From an uncultured Eudoraea sp. (GTDB taxonomy: Bacteria; Bacteroidota; Bacteroidia; Flavobacteriales; Flavobacteriaceae): 42,561 nt of DNA. Positions 1 to 8,220 of the stretch are shown here, piece after piece. Made by a program: the position numbers and the translations under genes. The stretch's first letter is position 1, and the number at the start of each line of letters is the position of its first letter. The notes below the pieces were generated by a model. The model was not told where the DNA came from, searched no databases, and saw only the letters and a list, made by a program, of their open reading frames with translations. The stretch is from positions 1 to 42,561 of the forward strand of contig NZ_CANLGX010000010.1 of the NCBI RefSeq assembly GCF_947490415.1, written 5' to 3'.

Positions 1-915
1 ACCCTTGGCAATGGCAATGCGGGGAATTTTTCAGGAACAGGCACCACTTATACAGTTGATATTACTCCAACCACTGAGGGTACAGTCACCGTAGATATAG
101 CTGCAGGAGTAGCTACCGATACCGCGGGCAATGGCAATACAGCTGCGACGCAGTTCAGTATTCTATATCAAACTACGGATACCCAGGCGCCTGACGCCAT
201 TACAGATCTATCTGCCTTTAATATCACGGATACTACACTAGAACTGATTTGGAGCGAACCGTTCGACAATGTTGGTGTAACGGATTATGAGGTGTTTCAG
301 GATGGCGCTAACAGTTTAGGTCTTACAGGGGGAGCGACCACTTTTAATGTTACTGGGTTGATCTCTCAAACTCCTTATACTTTTACCGTATATGCCAGGG
401 ACTCAGAAGGGAATGTTTCCCAAGTAAGTAATTTGGTAAACATAAATACTTCGGCTATACATTATACAACCCAAAACGCCAATTTAGCAACGATAGACTG
501 GCAGGCCAGAGATTTAATAGTAAACCAAAATTTAGGAATTGGAACATCAAATACACAAGGGTATCGATTGGCTGTCGCAGGAAGTGTTATTGCAGAATCG
601 GTTAAGGTTGAGCTACAGGGCAGTTGGCCCGATTTTGTTTTTGACACCGCCTATGATCTGCCGAGTTTGGAAGAGGTAGCACAGTTTATTGAGGATAAGG
701 GCCATTTGAAAGGTATTCCTAGTGCGCAAAAAGTAAGACAGACCGGAATTGACCTAGGAGACATGAATGCCAAATTGCTTCAGAAAATCGAAGAATTAAC
801 CCTGTATACCATAAAACAGGAAATGGCATTGAAAGCGCTGAAAGAGGAAAACAAAAAGATTCAAGTTTTAATAGAACGCCTGGAAGTCCTTGAGAGAAAA
901 TTAGAACAGAAATAG
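1..915 (+). CDS. Large surface/adhesin-like protein, C-terminal part only (Ig-like + FN3 + coiled coil)
   Basis: The frame is open from the first base, so the start lies outside the window and only about 304 residues are visible. The first 60 residues are Thr/Gly/Asn-rich with a VDIAAGVATD motif typical of bacterial Ig-like repeats. Next comes a fibronectin type III domain (from about APDAITDLSA to SQVSNLVNI). The tail has a short beta-rich stretch (NLGIGTSN), then a segment common at the C-terminus of Bacteroidetes surface proteins (DLPSLEEVAQFI, GHLKGIPSA, GDMNAKLLQKIEELTLY), ending in a charged coiled coil. That tail resembles trimeric chaperone-like tails of phage-fibre and adhesin proteins, so trimerisation is plausible. 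No type IX sorting domain is seen at the end. The tyrosinase gene follows after 27 nt and may be co-transcribed. The function is inferred as cell-surface or extracellular; the ligand is unknown. Confidence 0.8.
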   Translation, partial: TLGNGNAGNFSGTGTTYTVDITPTTEGTVTVDIAAGVATDTAGNGNTAATQFSILYQTTDTQAPDAITDLSAFNITDTTLELIWSEPFDNVGVTDYEVFQDGANSLGLTGGATTFNVTGLISQTPYTFTVYARDSEGNVSQVSNLVNINTSAIHYTTQNANLATIDWQARDLIVNQNLGIGTSNTQGYRLAVAGSVIAESVKVELQGSWPDFVFDTAYDLPSLEEVAQFIEDKGHLKGIPSAQKVRQTGIDLGDMNAKLLQKIEELTLYTIKQEMALKALKEENKKIQVLIERLEVLERKLEQK

Positions 916-942
916 TATAAATTTTTAGGTAAACCGGTTATT

Positions 943-2388
943 GTGAGCAGGCTTTTTTCATTGGTAGCGATCTTTTTTTTAGTGTACTCGGTCGAAGGAC
1001 AAAGTATTCGAAAGAACTATACAGAAATGACCGATTCTGAAAAGACGGCCTTGGTTAATGCCTTCTATGCGTTACGCAACGGTCCGGATATTGTAAATGA
1101 TCTGGCAGTATTTCATAGGGATTTCTTCAGTTTTGGTATTTCTCCAAATAGAGATATTCACAATAACTTAATGGATGAGCCAGAAGACCAGATTTTCTTT
1201 GCTTGGCATCGGATGCAAATTTTTGAAATGGAGCAGGCCATGCAAGAGATTGATCCCAATATCAGCATTCCGTATTGGGATTCTTCGATAGATCAATCTA
1301 CTACCTCCTCTTTATGGGATCAAAATTTTATGGGTAGTTTTGACGCCAACTGGTCATTGGACAGGGTCTTGGGTAGTTCAAACTTACCCTCTCCAGCACA
1401 AGTAACTGCCTTGCAAGCTATACCTGGTTCGAACTGGCCACCACCTACATCTGGAAATATAGGTTTTTACAGCTATGCCAATAATATGGAAAGAGGCTCT
1501 GTTCATGTAGGAGCCCATGTCTGGGTAGAAGGGGCTATGCGTTCGAGAAGTTCACCCAGGGATCCGATTTTTTATCTGCACCATGGTAATGTAGACCGAC
1601 TTTGGGATGAATGGGAAAAGGCACAACTTCCTGGGCAAGGGTCGTTTCATATAACATCTACTACTATGCTTCGATATGATGGCACCTACAATTTTGATGG
1701 CGAGATACTTCCTCAGGTAGATCCTGATTTTATAGCTGATAATAAGGTTTTAGGAGTATTTTATGCTCAAAATCAATTAGCGGAACTTAGTGATTACACT
1801 ACCAGTATTTTTGGCAATGTGACAGATATAAGGCAGGCCTTTAACGAGCACACGGAAAGCTTTTATTATCAGTATCTAATACGTGTAGGAAATAATTTTA
1901 CAGTACCATCAGGTGCGAGGTGCCATATAGAATCTGTCAATGAGATAGAATTGATACCAGGTTTTGAAGCCATAGCAGGATCCTCTTTTGTGGCCGAAAT
2001 TGATCAGGGAACCATGGCTCCTTTAATTTTACTTAAAGAAGAAGAAACTGAAGATATAGTCCCCAATAAAATCCCATTTGATCTAAACGACGATGACCGA
2101 CTTGGTGTAAATGCCTATGATTTTACAGAAAGTATTGCGAATAAGGTTAAAGTAGTGGTATTTCCAAATCCATTTCTCCATAGTATCACTGTTCAGCTAG
2201 ACACACAACTAGCCAATGTTAAGGTAACTATTTTTGATGTCACAGGTAAGATTGTTTATGTAGACTATTTTGAAGATCGAGATTCAATTAGAATCCAAGA
2301 GATTCATAATTGGTCTCCGGGAATGTATATAATTGAGGTCAGTTCTAATGATCAGACTCTGCTTAGAGACAAAATTATCAGGCAGTAA
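943..2388 (+). CDS. Secreted tyrosinase-family copper oxidase with type IX sorting domain
   Basis: This is a type 3 binuclear copper protein, expected to oxidise phenols to catechols and quinones outside the cell. A GTG start gives a clean signal peptide (hydrophobic residues 4-16, cleavage near EGQ at 18-20). The CuB site is well formed: H188 and H192 (HVGAH) and the YLHHGNVDRLWDEW motif at 211-224. The CuA site has H89 in FFAWHRM, but the usual His nine residues earlier is Pro80; H58 and H73 are the candidates for the other two ligands, which would need a loop insertion. Residues of about 395-481 form a type A Por-secretion sorting domain (VVVFPNPF, FDVTGKIVY, GMYIIEV), so export by the type IX system is expected. 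The domain plan is strong; activity is less sure because of the CuA spacing. Confidence 0.88.
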   Translation: MSRLFSLVAIFFLVYSVEGQSIRKNYTEMTDSEKTALVNAFYALRNGPDIVNDLAVFHRDFFSFGISPNRDIHNNLMDEPEDQIFFAWHRMQIFEMEQAMQEIDPNISIPYWDSSIDQSTTSSLWDQNFMGSFDANWSLDRVLGSSNLPSPAQVTALQAIPGSNWPPPTSGNIGFYSYANNMERGSVHVGAHVWVEGAMRSRSSPRDPIFYLHHGNVDRLWDEWEKAQLPGQGSFHITSTTMLRYDGTYNFDGEILPQVDPDFIADNKVLGVFYAQNQLAELSDYTTSIFGNVTDIRQAFNEHTESFYYQYLIRVGNNFTVPSGARCHIESVNEIELIPGFEAIAGSSFVAEIDQGTMAPLILLKEEETEDIVPNKIPFDLNDDDRLGVNAYDFTESIANKVKVVVFPNPFLHSITVQLDTQLANVKVTIFDVTGKIVYVDYFEDRDSIRIQEIHNWSPGMYIIEVSSNDQTLLRDKIIRQ

Positions 2389-2790
2389 AATTGATGTTAT
2401 AGTATGATGAAAACCAAATTTACCATTCCATGAGTAATTTGGTGAATAACGATATTTCCTTGGATCTTAATTTGTGACCACTTTCAGAAAATAGTATCCA
2501 TTATCTTTGTTTAGGAGTATTTACCTGATACCATGAGTATAGGAAGCTTTTTTTGGATATCAGTCCGAAGTAAACTATCCTTGTATTGCAAGCTGTAATT
2601 CAAATGAAAGGCCTTTTGACCATTGCTAATTATCTCACATAAATAATGTTCCCCACAATTTCCCCATGAATTTTCCTTTTAGGTCCATTTAGTTCAATCT
2701 AATTGTATAGTCGTAAAACCAATTACAACTAGCTAATCAGTGATAATATCAATTTTTACAGGGGGTAAGATATGGATCTGGATCGAATAT
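2389..2790. other. Non-coding stretch, AT-rich
   Basis: About 400 bases lie between the tyrosinase stop and the tRNA-like fragment. I see no credible reading frame, no strong hairpin and no repeat. A short ACAGGGGGT at 2757-2765 resembles the variable-loop side of tRNA-Asp but is probably chance. If the fragment at 2791 is an attachment site, this is the terminal part of the integrated element. Confidence 0.5.
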
Positions 2791-2813
2791 TTCAAGTCCC
2801 GTCCAGACCGCCA
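2791..2813 (+). repeat. 3'-end fragment of tRNA-Asp (attachment-site-like scar)
   Basis: Twenty-three bases match the T-loop, the 3' half of the T-stem, the acceptor 3' strand and the encoded CCA of a Bacteroidetes tRNA-Asp: TTCAAGT, then CCCGT, then CCAGACC, then G, then CCA. The 5' partner strands (GGTCTGG and ACGGG) are absent upstream, so this is not a working tRNA. Integrases that target tRNA 3' ends leave this kind of fragment at the distal end of an inserted element, while the intact tRNA stays at the other end. The following terminator supports the view that sequence to the right is the original downstream flank. No integrase is in the window. The identification with tRNA-Asp is from memory of the family sequence. 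Confidence 0.7.
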
Positions 2814-2819
2814 CAAAGT

Positions 2820-2852
2820 AAACCCTTCATACATAGTATGAGGGGTTTTTTT
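2820..2852 (+). terminator. Intrinsic terminator of the original tRNA
   Basis: A 13-bp stem (AAACCCTTCATAC pairing with GTATGAGGGGTTT, one G-U pair) with a 3-nt ATA loop runs straight into a T tract. It sits 7 nt past the tRNA-like CCA, the usual place for a tRNA gene terminator in this group. Confidence 0.75.
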
Positions 2853-2853
2853 G

Positions 2854-3044
2854 TTCCAAGCTTGGAGCTTGCTCCAGGAGCGAAGGATATACCGGCAGTG
2901 GGTTACTCTGTGGCAGGCCCACCCCCTCAGGCCGCTTTTGATCCACTGAAGTTTTAACGAAAGTGGAGAGAAAGCAATCTCCTCCGGCGCACAATGTAAA
3001 ATTATTAAACACTTATTAATCATTCAATTGGTAAGTGCTTTTTA
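2854..3044. other. GC-rich non-coding or degenerate sequence downstream of the tRNA scar
   Basis: This stretch of about 170 bases is clearly more GC-rich than its neighbours and contains small palindromes (CCAAGCTTGG near 2856; GGAGC-TT-GCTCC just after). Three overlapping short frames cross it on both strands, none with a recognisable domain. It may be the remnant of a gene or a repeat that followed the tRNA. I cannot name it. Confidence 0.3.
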
Positions 3045-3476
3045 TTATTCGCTTTGTTTGTAAAATGAATTTTCATCTACCACAATTGTTGTCAATTCAA
3101 CTGTATGTCCGTCTGGATCTTTTGTGTAAATTGATTGGAAATAATAATGGTCCTGGATGTTATATTCCAAATTCAGATCCATGTAACGCTTTTTTGCTAT
3201 GTCAAAATTTTCTTTGGTTACATTGAAAGCAAAATGGTCAATTTTTATGTTTTTTGATTTTAAATCAAGCTCTGTGTCAGAAGTATTTGCGGGGAAAAGA
3301 GCTATTCCAGATTTATTTGCAAGCATAAAAACAGGAAAGTCTCCCCATTCTGACATTTGATATTTTTTTAGCCCCAAAACTTTATCGTACCAATCCGCAG
3401 ATATTTTTAAATCCTTAACGCGAATTGCAACGTGGTCTAAAAATTCTATCTCTATTTTATTTTCTTTACTATTCAT
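3045..3476 (-). CDS. VOC-family (glyoxalase/bleomycin-resistance-like) protein
   Basis: This 143-residue protein has the two beta-alpha-beta-beta-beta modules of the vicinal oxygen chelate fold. The first module starts at FLDHVAIRVKDL and the second at KIDHFAFNV. Three of the expected metal ligands are visible: H15, H81 and E127 (in DPDGHTVELTT). The DPDGH..E ending is the classic VOC signature shared by lactoylglutathione lyase-like enzymes, fosfomycin-resistance-like enzymes and ring-cleavage dioxygenases. No residues decide the substrate. The gene stands alone on the minus strand just past the tRNA scar, so its neighbours give no clue. It is probably cytosolic. Confidence 0.85.
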   Translation of the reverse strand: MNSKENKIEIEFLDHVAIRVKDLKISADWYDKVLGLKKYQMSEWGDFPVFMLANKSGIALFPANTSDTELDLKSKNIKIDHFAFNVTKENFDIAKKRYMDLNLEYNIQDHYYFQSIYTKDPDGHTVELTTIVVDENSFYKQSE

Positions 3477-3762
3477 TTTTCAAATTACAGCTAAGGTTTG
3501 GACCATGATTAGATAGGACGAAATTCTTTATGCATTTTCCACAACCTGATCAATTTTTCTAAAAATAAGAATTTCCAAGTAAAGAGAGAAGCAGTTATTA
3601 ACCTGCCTGCTAAGCCTGAGTCAGGTGATCCGGCAGATATTTAATAACCGGCGTAATGAGCATATTAAAGTTATGGATAATTAATTACCATAAAAATTCT
3701 CTTTTGGAATGCGCTCAATGTTTAAATTGAATTTATATCGCTAAGTTTATTAAAAGAAACTT

Positions 3763-4731
3763 ATGAAAGCAGCGGTAACTTTACAATCGGGTGCACCTGA
3801 AGTAATTGAGATACAAGAAAGAGCTATCCCGGAGCCAAAAAAGGGGTGGGTTCTACTAAAAATCAAAGCTTTTGGATTAAACAGATCTGAATTATTTACA
3901 CGTCAGGGCCATTCTCCGGATGTTCAGTTTCCAAGAATCCAGGGGATAGAATGCGTGGGAACTGTAGAGGAAGACCCATCCGGCGCCTATTATAAAGGTC
4001 AGAAAGTCGCTGCTATCATGGGCGGTATGGGAAGGGATTTTGATGGAGGTTATGCGGAGTATACTCTGGTGCCCTTAAAAATAGTATTTCCTTTTGAAAG
4101 CAATTTACCATGGAGTACCCTTGGAGCCATACCGGAAATGTTTCAAACTGTTTCAGGATCTTTAACTCAGGCATTAGAGGTCAGGTCTGGCGAAACCTTA
4201 CTTATCAGAGGTGGAACATCTTCCATAGGAATGCTCTCCTGCCAATTGGCAAAACATTTGGGGTTGACCGTTATATCTACCACCAGGAACGAGTCGAAGA
4301 AGGAGTTCTTAATAGAAAATGGGGCGGATCATGTCCTTATTGATAATGGAACGGTTGCAGAGGAACTTAAAGAATTGTTCCCCGATGGCGTAAACAAGGT
4401 GTTGGAATTAATCGGTATAAAAACTTTGAAGGATTCTTTAAAATGTATAAAACGAAGGGGGATAGTTTGCATGACAGGAATACTTGGCGGCGAATGGACA
4501 CTCAGGGAATTCACGCCCATGGGTGACATTCCTTCTTTGGGAAGATTGACAGTATACATGGGAGACGCGGCTAATTTAAAGAAAGACTTATTACAAGATT
4601 TTATTGATGCAGTTGCGGATGGGGAGATTACCCTTAATATCGACAAGATTTTTAGCCTTGACAAAATTGTTGAAGCGCATACCTATATGGAAAGTAATTT
4701 AGCAAAGGGAAAAATAGTGGTTGAAATATAG
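3763..4731 (+). CDS. Zinc-independent MDR-family NAD(P)H oxidoreductase (quinone-reductase-like)
   Basis: This 322-residue protein belongs to the medium-chain dehydrogenase/reductase superfamily. The N-terminal GroES-like half contains FGLNRSELFTRQG and IQGIECVGTVEE; the catalytic and structural zinc ligands of true alcohol dehydrogenases are missing. The Rossmann half starts at LLIRGGTSSIGMLSCQLAK (about 147-165), matching the nucleotide site of quinone oxidoreductase (QOR/Zta-crystallin) enzymes. The C-terminus ends with the usual HTYMESNLAKGKIVVEI. It would reduce quinones or enones with NADPH in the cytosol. It is monocistronic and converges with the operon on the other strand. The substrate is unknown. 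Confidence 0.87.
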   Translation: MKAAVTLQSGAPEVIEIQERAIPEPKKGWVLLKIKAFGLNRSELFTRQGHSPDVQFPRIQGIECVGTVEEDPSGAYYKGQKVAAIMGGMGRDFDGGYAEYTLVPLKIVFPFESNLPWSTLGAIPEMFQTVSGSLTQALEVRSGETLLIRGGTSSIGMLSCQLAKHLGLTVISTTRNESKKEFLIENGADHVLIDNGTVAEELKELFPDGVNKVLELIGIKTLKDSLKCIKRRGIVCMTGILGGEWTLREFTPMGDIPSLGRLTVYMGDAANLKKDLLQDFIDAVADGEITLNIDKIFSLDKIVEAHTYMESNLAKGKIVVEI

Positions 4732-4851
4732 GTCCACAAGTTCAACCATATAGTAATAACGAAGTTAGGTCCTATGCTTTAAATTTGGGATCACAGTACA
4801 GGGTTATTTACGCAAAACAAAAGTCCTTCATCGAAAGTTGGAAGTTTTTTA

Positions 4852-5913
4852 TTAGCTATCAATCCATCCCAAACCAGGACTTTCAGAAGGATAGAGTATA
4901 CCATTTTTCAGTTTGAAAATACCTTTGAACGGATCGTTTTCCATATCCAAATGCCCATCAAGATCTGCATACTGGATATTGGGGCGTGATAAAGCAAAAT
5001 GAAGGCCGGCCGATATTCCTAAACTACATTCATCTATACAACCAACCATAACTTCCAGATTGGCTGATTTTGCCACTGAATTGATATGCTTTGCCTCGGA
5101 AATACCTCCCACTTTCATCAACTTAATATTAATCATATCAATGCGCTCATTCTGAGCAAGCCGAAAAGCATCGGCCAGAGTTTTTATACTCTCATCGGCC
5201 ATTACAGGTATATGCACCTGATCTGTTACCTTACCCAATTTCTTTTCACGTTTAACTTTTGTGGGTTGTTCAAATATCTGGATCCCAATTTTTTTGGTTG
5301 CTTCCACAAAGGCAACAGATTCTGCAACATTATATCCCTGATTTCCATCAAACCGCAGTATGAGTTGGGGGTATTTTTCATGCACCCGCATCATTTTTTC
5401 AATATCTTCCTGCAAATTATGTCCTCCTTTTATTTTAAGGATGGTAAATCCCTGCTTTACAAATTCAGAGGCACGTTGGAGGGTATCCTCCAGTGGTAAT
5501 ATTCCAATTGTAATGCTGGTGGAAATGCAATTCCGATATCCCCCAAGAAATTGATACAAAGGCACTTCTGCCTTTTTTGCTATAAGGTCGTGCAGGGCAA
5601 TATCGACCATAGCCAGAGCAGATGATTTCTTCCCGAGCAATTCCTTTAGTTCTGCCAAAATCTTATTATAGGTAAATGGATTTTTACCTTTTAAATAAGG
5701 AATAATAATATCTTTTATAGCTTCTTCAACCTGCTCCGGGCCTTCCCCAGTTACAGTGAGATCGGGTGCTGAACAACCATAAGCCGTCCATTTACCTTCT
5801 GTCTCCAGCTTTAGAATAAAGTTTGTCGTTTCTTCAATGGTCTCATAAGCAATGGTATAGGGCTCCACAAGTTTTAAATGAAGTCGCTCATAAGATATCT
5901 TTGTGATTTTCAT
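4852..5913 (-). CDS. Enolase-superfamily epimerase: dipeptide epimerase / N-acetyl-D-Glu racemase (DgcA)-like
   Basis: This 353-residue protein is a complete member of the muconate-lactonizing-enzyme subgroup. The acid-base lysine pair is at K160-I-K162, Mg ligands at D189 (FDGNQGY), E215 (FEQP) and D240 (MADES), and the opposing lysine at K264 (INIKLMKVGG). A DLDG motif (D317, D319) near the C-terminus corresponds to the DxD that L-Ala-D/L-Glu epimerases use to bind the dipeptide amino group. Family enzymes epimerise the Glu of L-Ala-D-Glu from peptidoglycan, or in DgcA, N-acetyl-D-glutamate. It is last in a five-gene minus-strand operon; its ATG at 5911-5913 touches the preceding stop. The neighbouring DUF1611 gene supports a D-Glu role; the DxD supports a dipeptide. 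I keep both open. Confidence 0.85.
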   Translation of the reverse strand: MKITKISYERLHLKLVEPYTIAYETIEETTNFILKLETEGKWTAYGCSAPDLTVTGEGPEQVEEAIKDIIIPYLKGKNPFTYNKILAELKELLGKKSSALAMVDIALHDLIAKKAEVPLYQFLGGYRNCISTSITIGILPLEDTLQRASEFVKQGFTILKIKGGHNLQEDIEKMMRVHEKYPQLILRFDGNQGYNVAESVAFVEATKKIGIQIFEQPTKVKREKKLGKVTDQVHIPVMADESIKTLADAFRLAQNERIDMINIKLMKVGGISEAKHINSVAKSANLEVMVGCIDECSLGISAGLHFALSRPNIQYADLDGHLDMENDPFKGIFKLKNGILYPSESPGLGWIDS

Positions 5914-6713
5914 TAATACCGCTTTTGATATAAATCTTTTAAAGGGGCATTTTTAATAGATTCAACAAACCGAATCATATGCAGGATCATCAGTTCCCAC
6001 ATTTTTTTACCTTTTTCAGCAGTAGCCTTGGTAGCATCTCCCATAATTCCGCTTTCTGATATTTTATGGGTATGTACATACCAGTTGACACTAGATTCGC
6101 TGTCATAGTCCAGGTATTTATTGTCAAACATCATTGTCTCATTAACAGCCTTGTCCATTTGAACCAATTCCGGACGAAGTGCAAGGGTGGTACTGGTTTC
6201 AATTTCACCAGCATGAATATCATTTGGAGTATCAATTAGTTTATAAAGGAGGGCATCACTGGTCTCCCCGGTGTCTACACAAACAAAAATATTTGTATCC
6301 CTGGTGATCATCTGCGCCGCATAGCTCAGGGTAGGTGCATTATCTCCATGCCCATTGAGAATTATCAGCTTTTTTATCCCATTCTTGGCAAGGCTCATTC
6401 CCAGATCATATACAAATTTAGAAAGCGCATCATTTGTAACACTAAGCGTGCCTTTAAAATCATCGTGGTGAAATGACACCCCGAAAGGAATCGAAGGCAA
6501 CACTAATGGCTTTGGGTCTTTACAGCCTTCAGCTACCTTGTACGCAAGGTATTTGGCATCATAATAATCCACATCCACCGGCAGGTGAGGTCCATGCTGC
6601 TCTATGGCTCCGCATGGCAGAATGGCGGTATCTACCGTTTTAAGGTATGCTTCTATTTCCGGCCAGGTCATTTGCTCCCAAAGGAAACCTGTTTTTTTAG
6701 TTGTTGTTTTCAT
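5913..6713 (-). CDS. Creatininase-family amidohydrolase
   Basis: This 266-residue protein has all the family marks: GAIEQHGPHLPVDVD (E38, H40, D49), FHHDDFKGTLS around 81-91, NGHGDN at 120-125 and HAGEIETS at 167-174. These residues bind the two metal ions that activate water for cleavage of a cyclic or linear amide. Relatives include creatininase, the riboflavin-pathway formamide hydrolase ArfB and the mycofactocin peptidase MftE. The start overlaps the stop of the upstream PP-loop gene by 17 nt and its stop touches the next start, so translation is coupled. In this operon an amide or lactam hydrolysis step, such as opening a pyroglutamyl- or glutamyl-type ring, would fit, but that is inference. 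No signal peptide: cytosolic. Confidence 0.87.
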   Translation of the reverse strand: MKTTTKKTGFLWEQMTWPEIEAYLKTVDTAILPCGAIEQHGPHLPVDVDYYDAKYLAYKVAEGCKDPKPLVLPSIPFGVSFHHDDFKGTLSVTNDALSKFVYDLGMSLAKNGIKKLIILNGHGDNAPTLSYAAQMITRDTNIFVCVDTGETSDALLYKLIDTPNDIHAGEIETSTTLALRPELVQMDKAVNETMMFDNKYLDYDSESSVNWYVHTHKISESGIMGDATKATAEKGKKMWELMILHMIRFVESIKNAPLKDLYQKRY

Positions 6714-8220
6714 TTTCTTTAGTTAAAAAATAAGGAATATTAAGTTGCTCCTCATCAAATACGAAGGTATGCCATTTTCGATCTTTTAATTGTACCGCTC
6801 CCTCCGAATATTGTGCGAAAATACGGAACAGTGGTTCTCTGATGTATTTGGGTATATCGTCCAAATGACTTCGTTCCCTGTCAAAGCGAAGTTGTACAAT
6901 TTCAGGATGTTCCTTCGCCAGTTTAAGGGTATGTTCGTTCTCATCGATAAGTTTCTTATTCAGCAATATATGGAATAGTTGTGCCGCATCAGACCCAAGC
7001 TGTTTAATACTCTGTTTTGTGAGGGCATCCAGTCCTTTTTCTATTTGTTCATCTGAATAGCCACACCTTTTTGGATCCTCATCCAACGCCTTTAACATAC
7101 CTACAATTCGCCTGCATTTTTCACAATTCCCACAGGGCAGCATTCGTCCATGGTGCTCGTGTGCAGCATGACAGGACACCTGCTGTTTTTGCAGTTCAGG
7201 GTATCGTTTTACCAGCACTTTTAATATCAGGAGTTCCCCCAGGCTTCGCAAAATAGAATATTGATAAATATTCCACCCTTTTTTATGATAGTATCGGCTC
7301 AGGGCATTATCGAAATAAGCGCTCTGGTCATATAGGCCCTTATAATGTGTTATCCCGTTGTGGTTGCCTTTTAAAGTAGTATCATACTCATTCCCTATCA
7401 GAATATTTCCAATATTTCGCTTACGTGCAACAGGCAATACCCCGAAAAGAAATACAGCCACTGTCCATAATCTTATAGGATAGATGTCAGCCCTGATATT
7501 CTGAAAGTTTTCTTTAATAAAAGGCATTTGTCGCACCATCCAATTAAAGATGCGATCACTATTGCACCAGGGTTTGACCGTATTGGGTTCCGTTTTTTGA
7601 AAGTATTTAAAGGCATTGACAGCTGTAAACCAATGCCGTCCGGATTCATTGATAAAGACCGGGTGTGGTTCTCCAATTTCTTTGATTAACCCATACGTCA
7701 GCAAACTGTCTTTACCTCCGCTACTCAAAATCGCGTATTGTGATTTGTCTGTTTCCGACTTGCGCTTTTTGAGTTCCAGATGATAAAATTGCGTATTCGT
7801 GAAATTTAATTTCGCAGCCGTATAATGATCTATTTTTTCAGATGTAATTGCATCAAATGGTGGTTTTAAAAATTCATTTTTGGTCAGGAATTTGTTGACT
7901 AAAATTTCCCTGGAAGTGTTTTCCAGCATATCGAGGAGAAATCGTTTATCAGTCTGATCAAAAAGACCATCAAACTCAATGCTTTCAAAAAAAAGTCCGT
8001 AATTTAAGGCTACCTGAACCACCATCATTGAAGCAAGGTTGACATCTTCAGGATTTTTCCGGTCAAAGTAGGTGTTATCGTAGGAATAGATCAGCTCATT
8101 TTTCTCTTCACTTTCGTCATTTTTCACAATTGTATACACCGCTTTTACCCGTTTGGGCTCAACGCTTAAATTATGTACCCTGAGTAAAGGAAAAACAACA
8201 AGTGATCTAATGTCTATCAT
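6697..8220 (-). CDS. PP-loop ATP-pyrophosphatase-like protein with Cys4 site (MurL-like candidate)
   Basis: This 507-residue protein is not one I can name with certainty. A PP-loop SSGGKDS at 166-172 marks an enzyme that adenylates a substrate and releases pyrophosphate, as in QueC, asparagine synthetase and tRNA thiolases. Further on are GNEYD (277-281) and a zinc-type cluster C350, C363, C366, C369 (C-x12-C-G-N-C-E-K-C) like that of QueC. The N-terminal 150 residues and C-terminal 120 residues are extra domains. MurL, the UDP-MurNAc-L-Ala-L-Glu epimerase, has a similar size and uses ATP to give AMP, and the neighbouring epimerase makes a glutamyl substrate attractive. It overlaps both neighbours (ATGA with the DUF1611 gene), so it belongs to the operon. 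Call of fold: confident. Call of reaction: speculative. Confidence 0.7.
   Translation of the reverse strand: MIDIRSLVVFPLLRVHNLSVEPKRVKAVYTIVKNDESEEKNELIYSYDNTYFDRKNPEDVNLASMMVVQVALNYGLFFESIEFDGLFDQTDKRFLLDMLENTSREILVNKFLTKNEFLKPPFDAITSEKIDHYTAAKLNFTNTQFYHLELKKRKSETDKSQYAILSSGGKDSLLTYGLIKEIGEPHPVFINESGRHWFTAVNAFKYFQKTEPNTVKPWCNSDRIFNWMVRQMPFIKENFQNIRADIYPIRLWTVAVFLFGVLPVARKRNIGNILIGNEYDTTLKGNHNGITHYKGLYDQSAYFDNALSRYYHKKGWNIYQYSILRSLGELLILKVLVKRYPELQKQQVSCHAAHEHHGRMLPCGNCEKCRRIVGMLKALDEDPKRCGYSDEQIEKGLDALTKQSIKQLGSDAAQLFHILLNKKLIDENEHTLKLAKEHPEIVQLRFDRERSHLDDIPKYIREPLFRIFAQYSEGAVQLKDRKWHTFVFDEEQLNIPYFLTKENENNN

Noticed and set aside
2757-2813. Complete tRNA gene
   Set aside because: Only the 3' strands of the T-stem and acceptor are present; the anticodon arm, D arm and 5' acceptor strand are missing.
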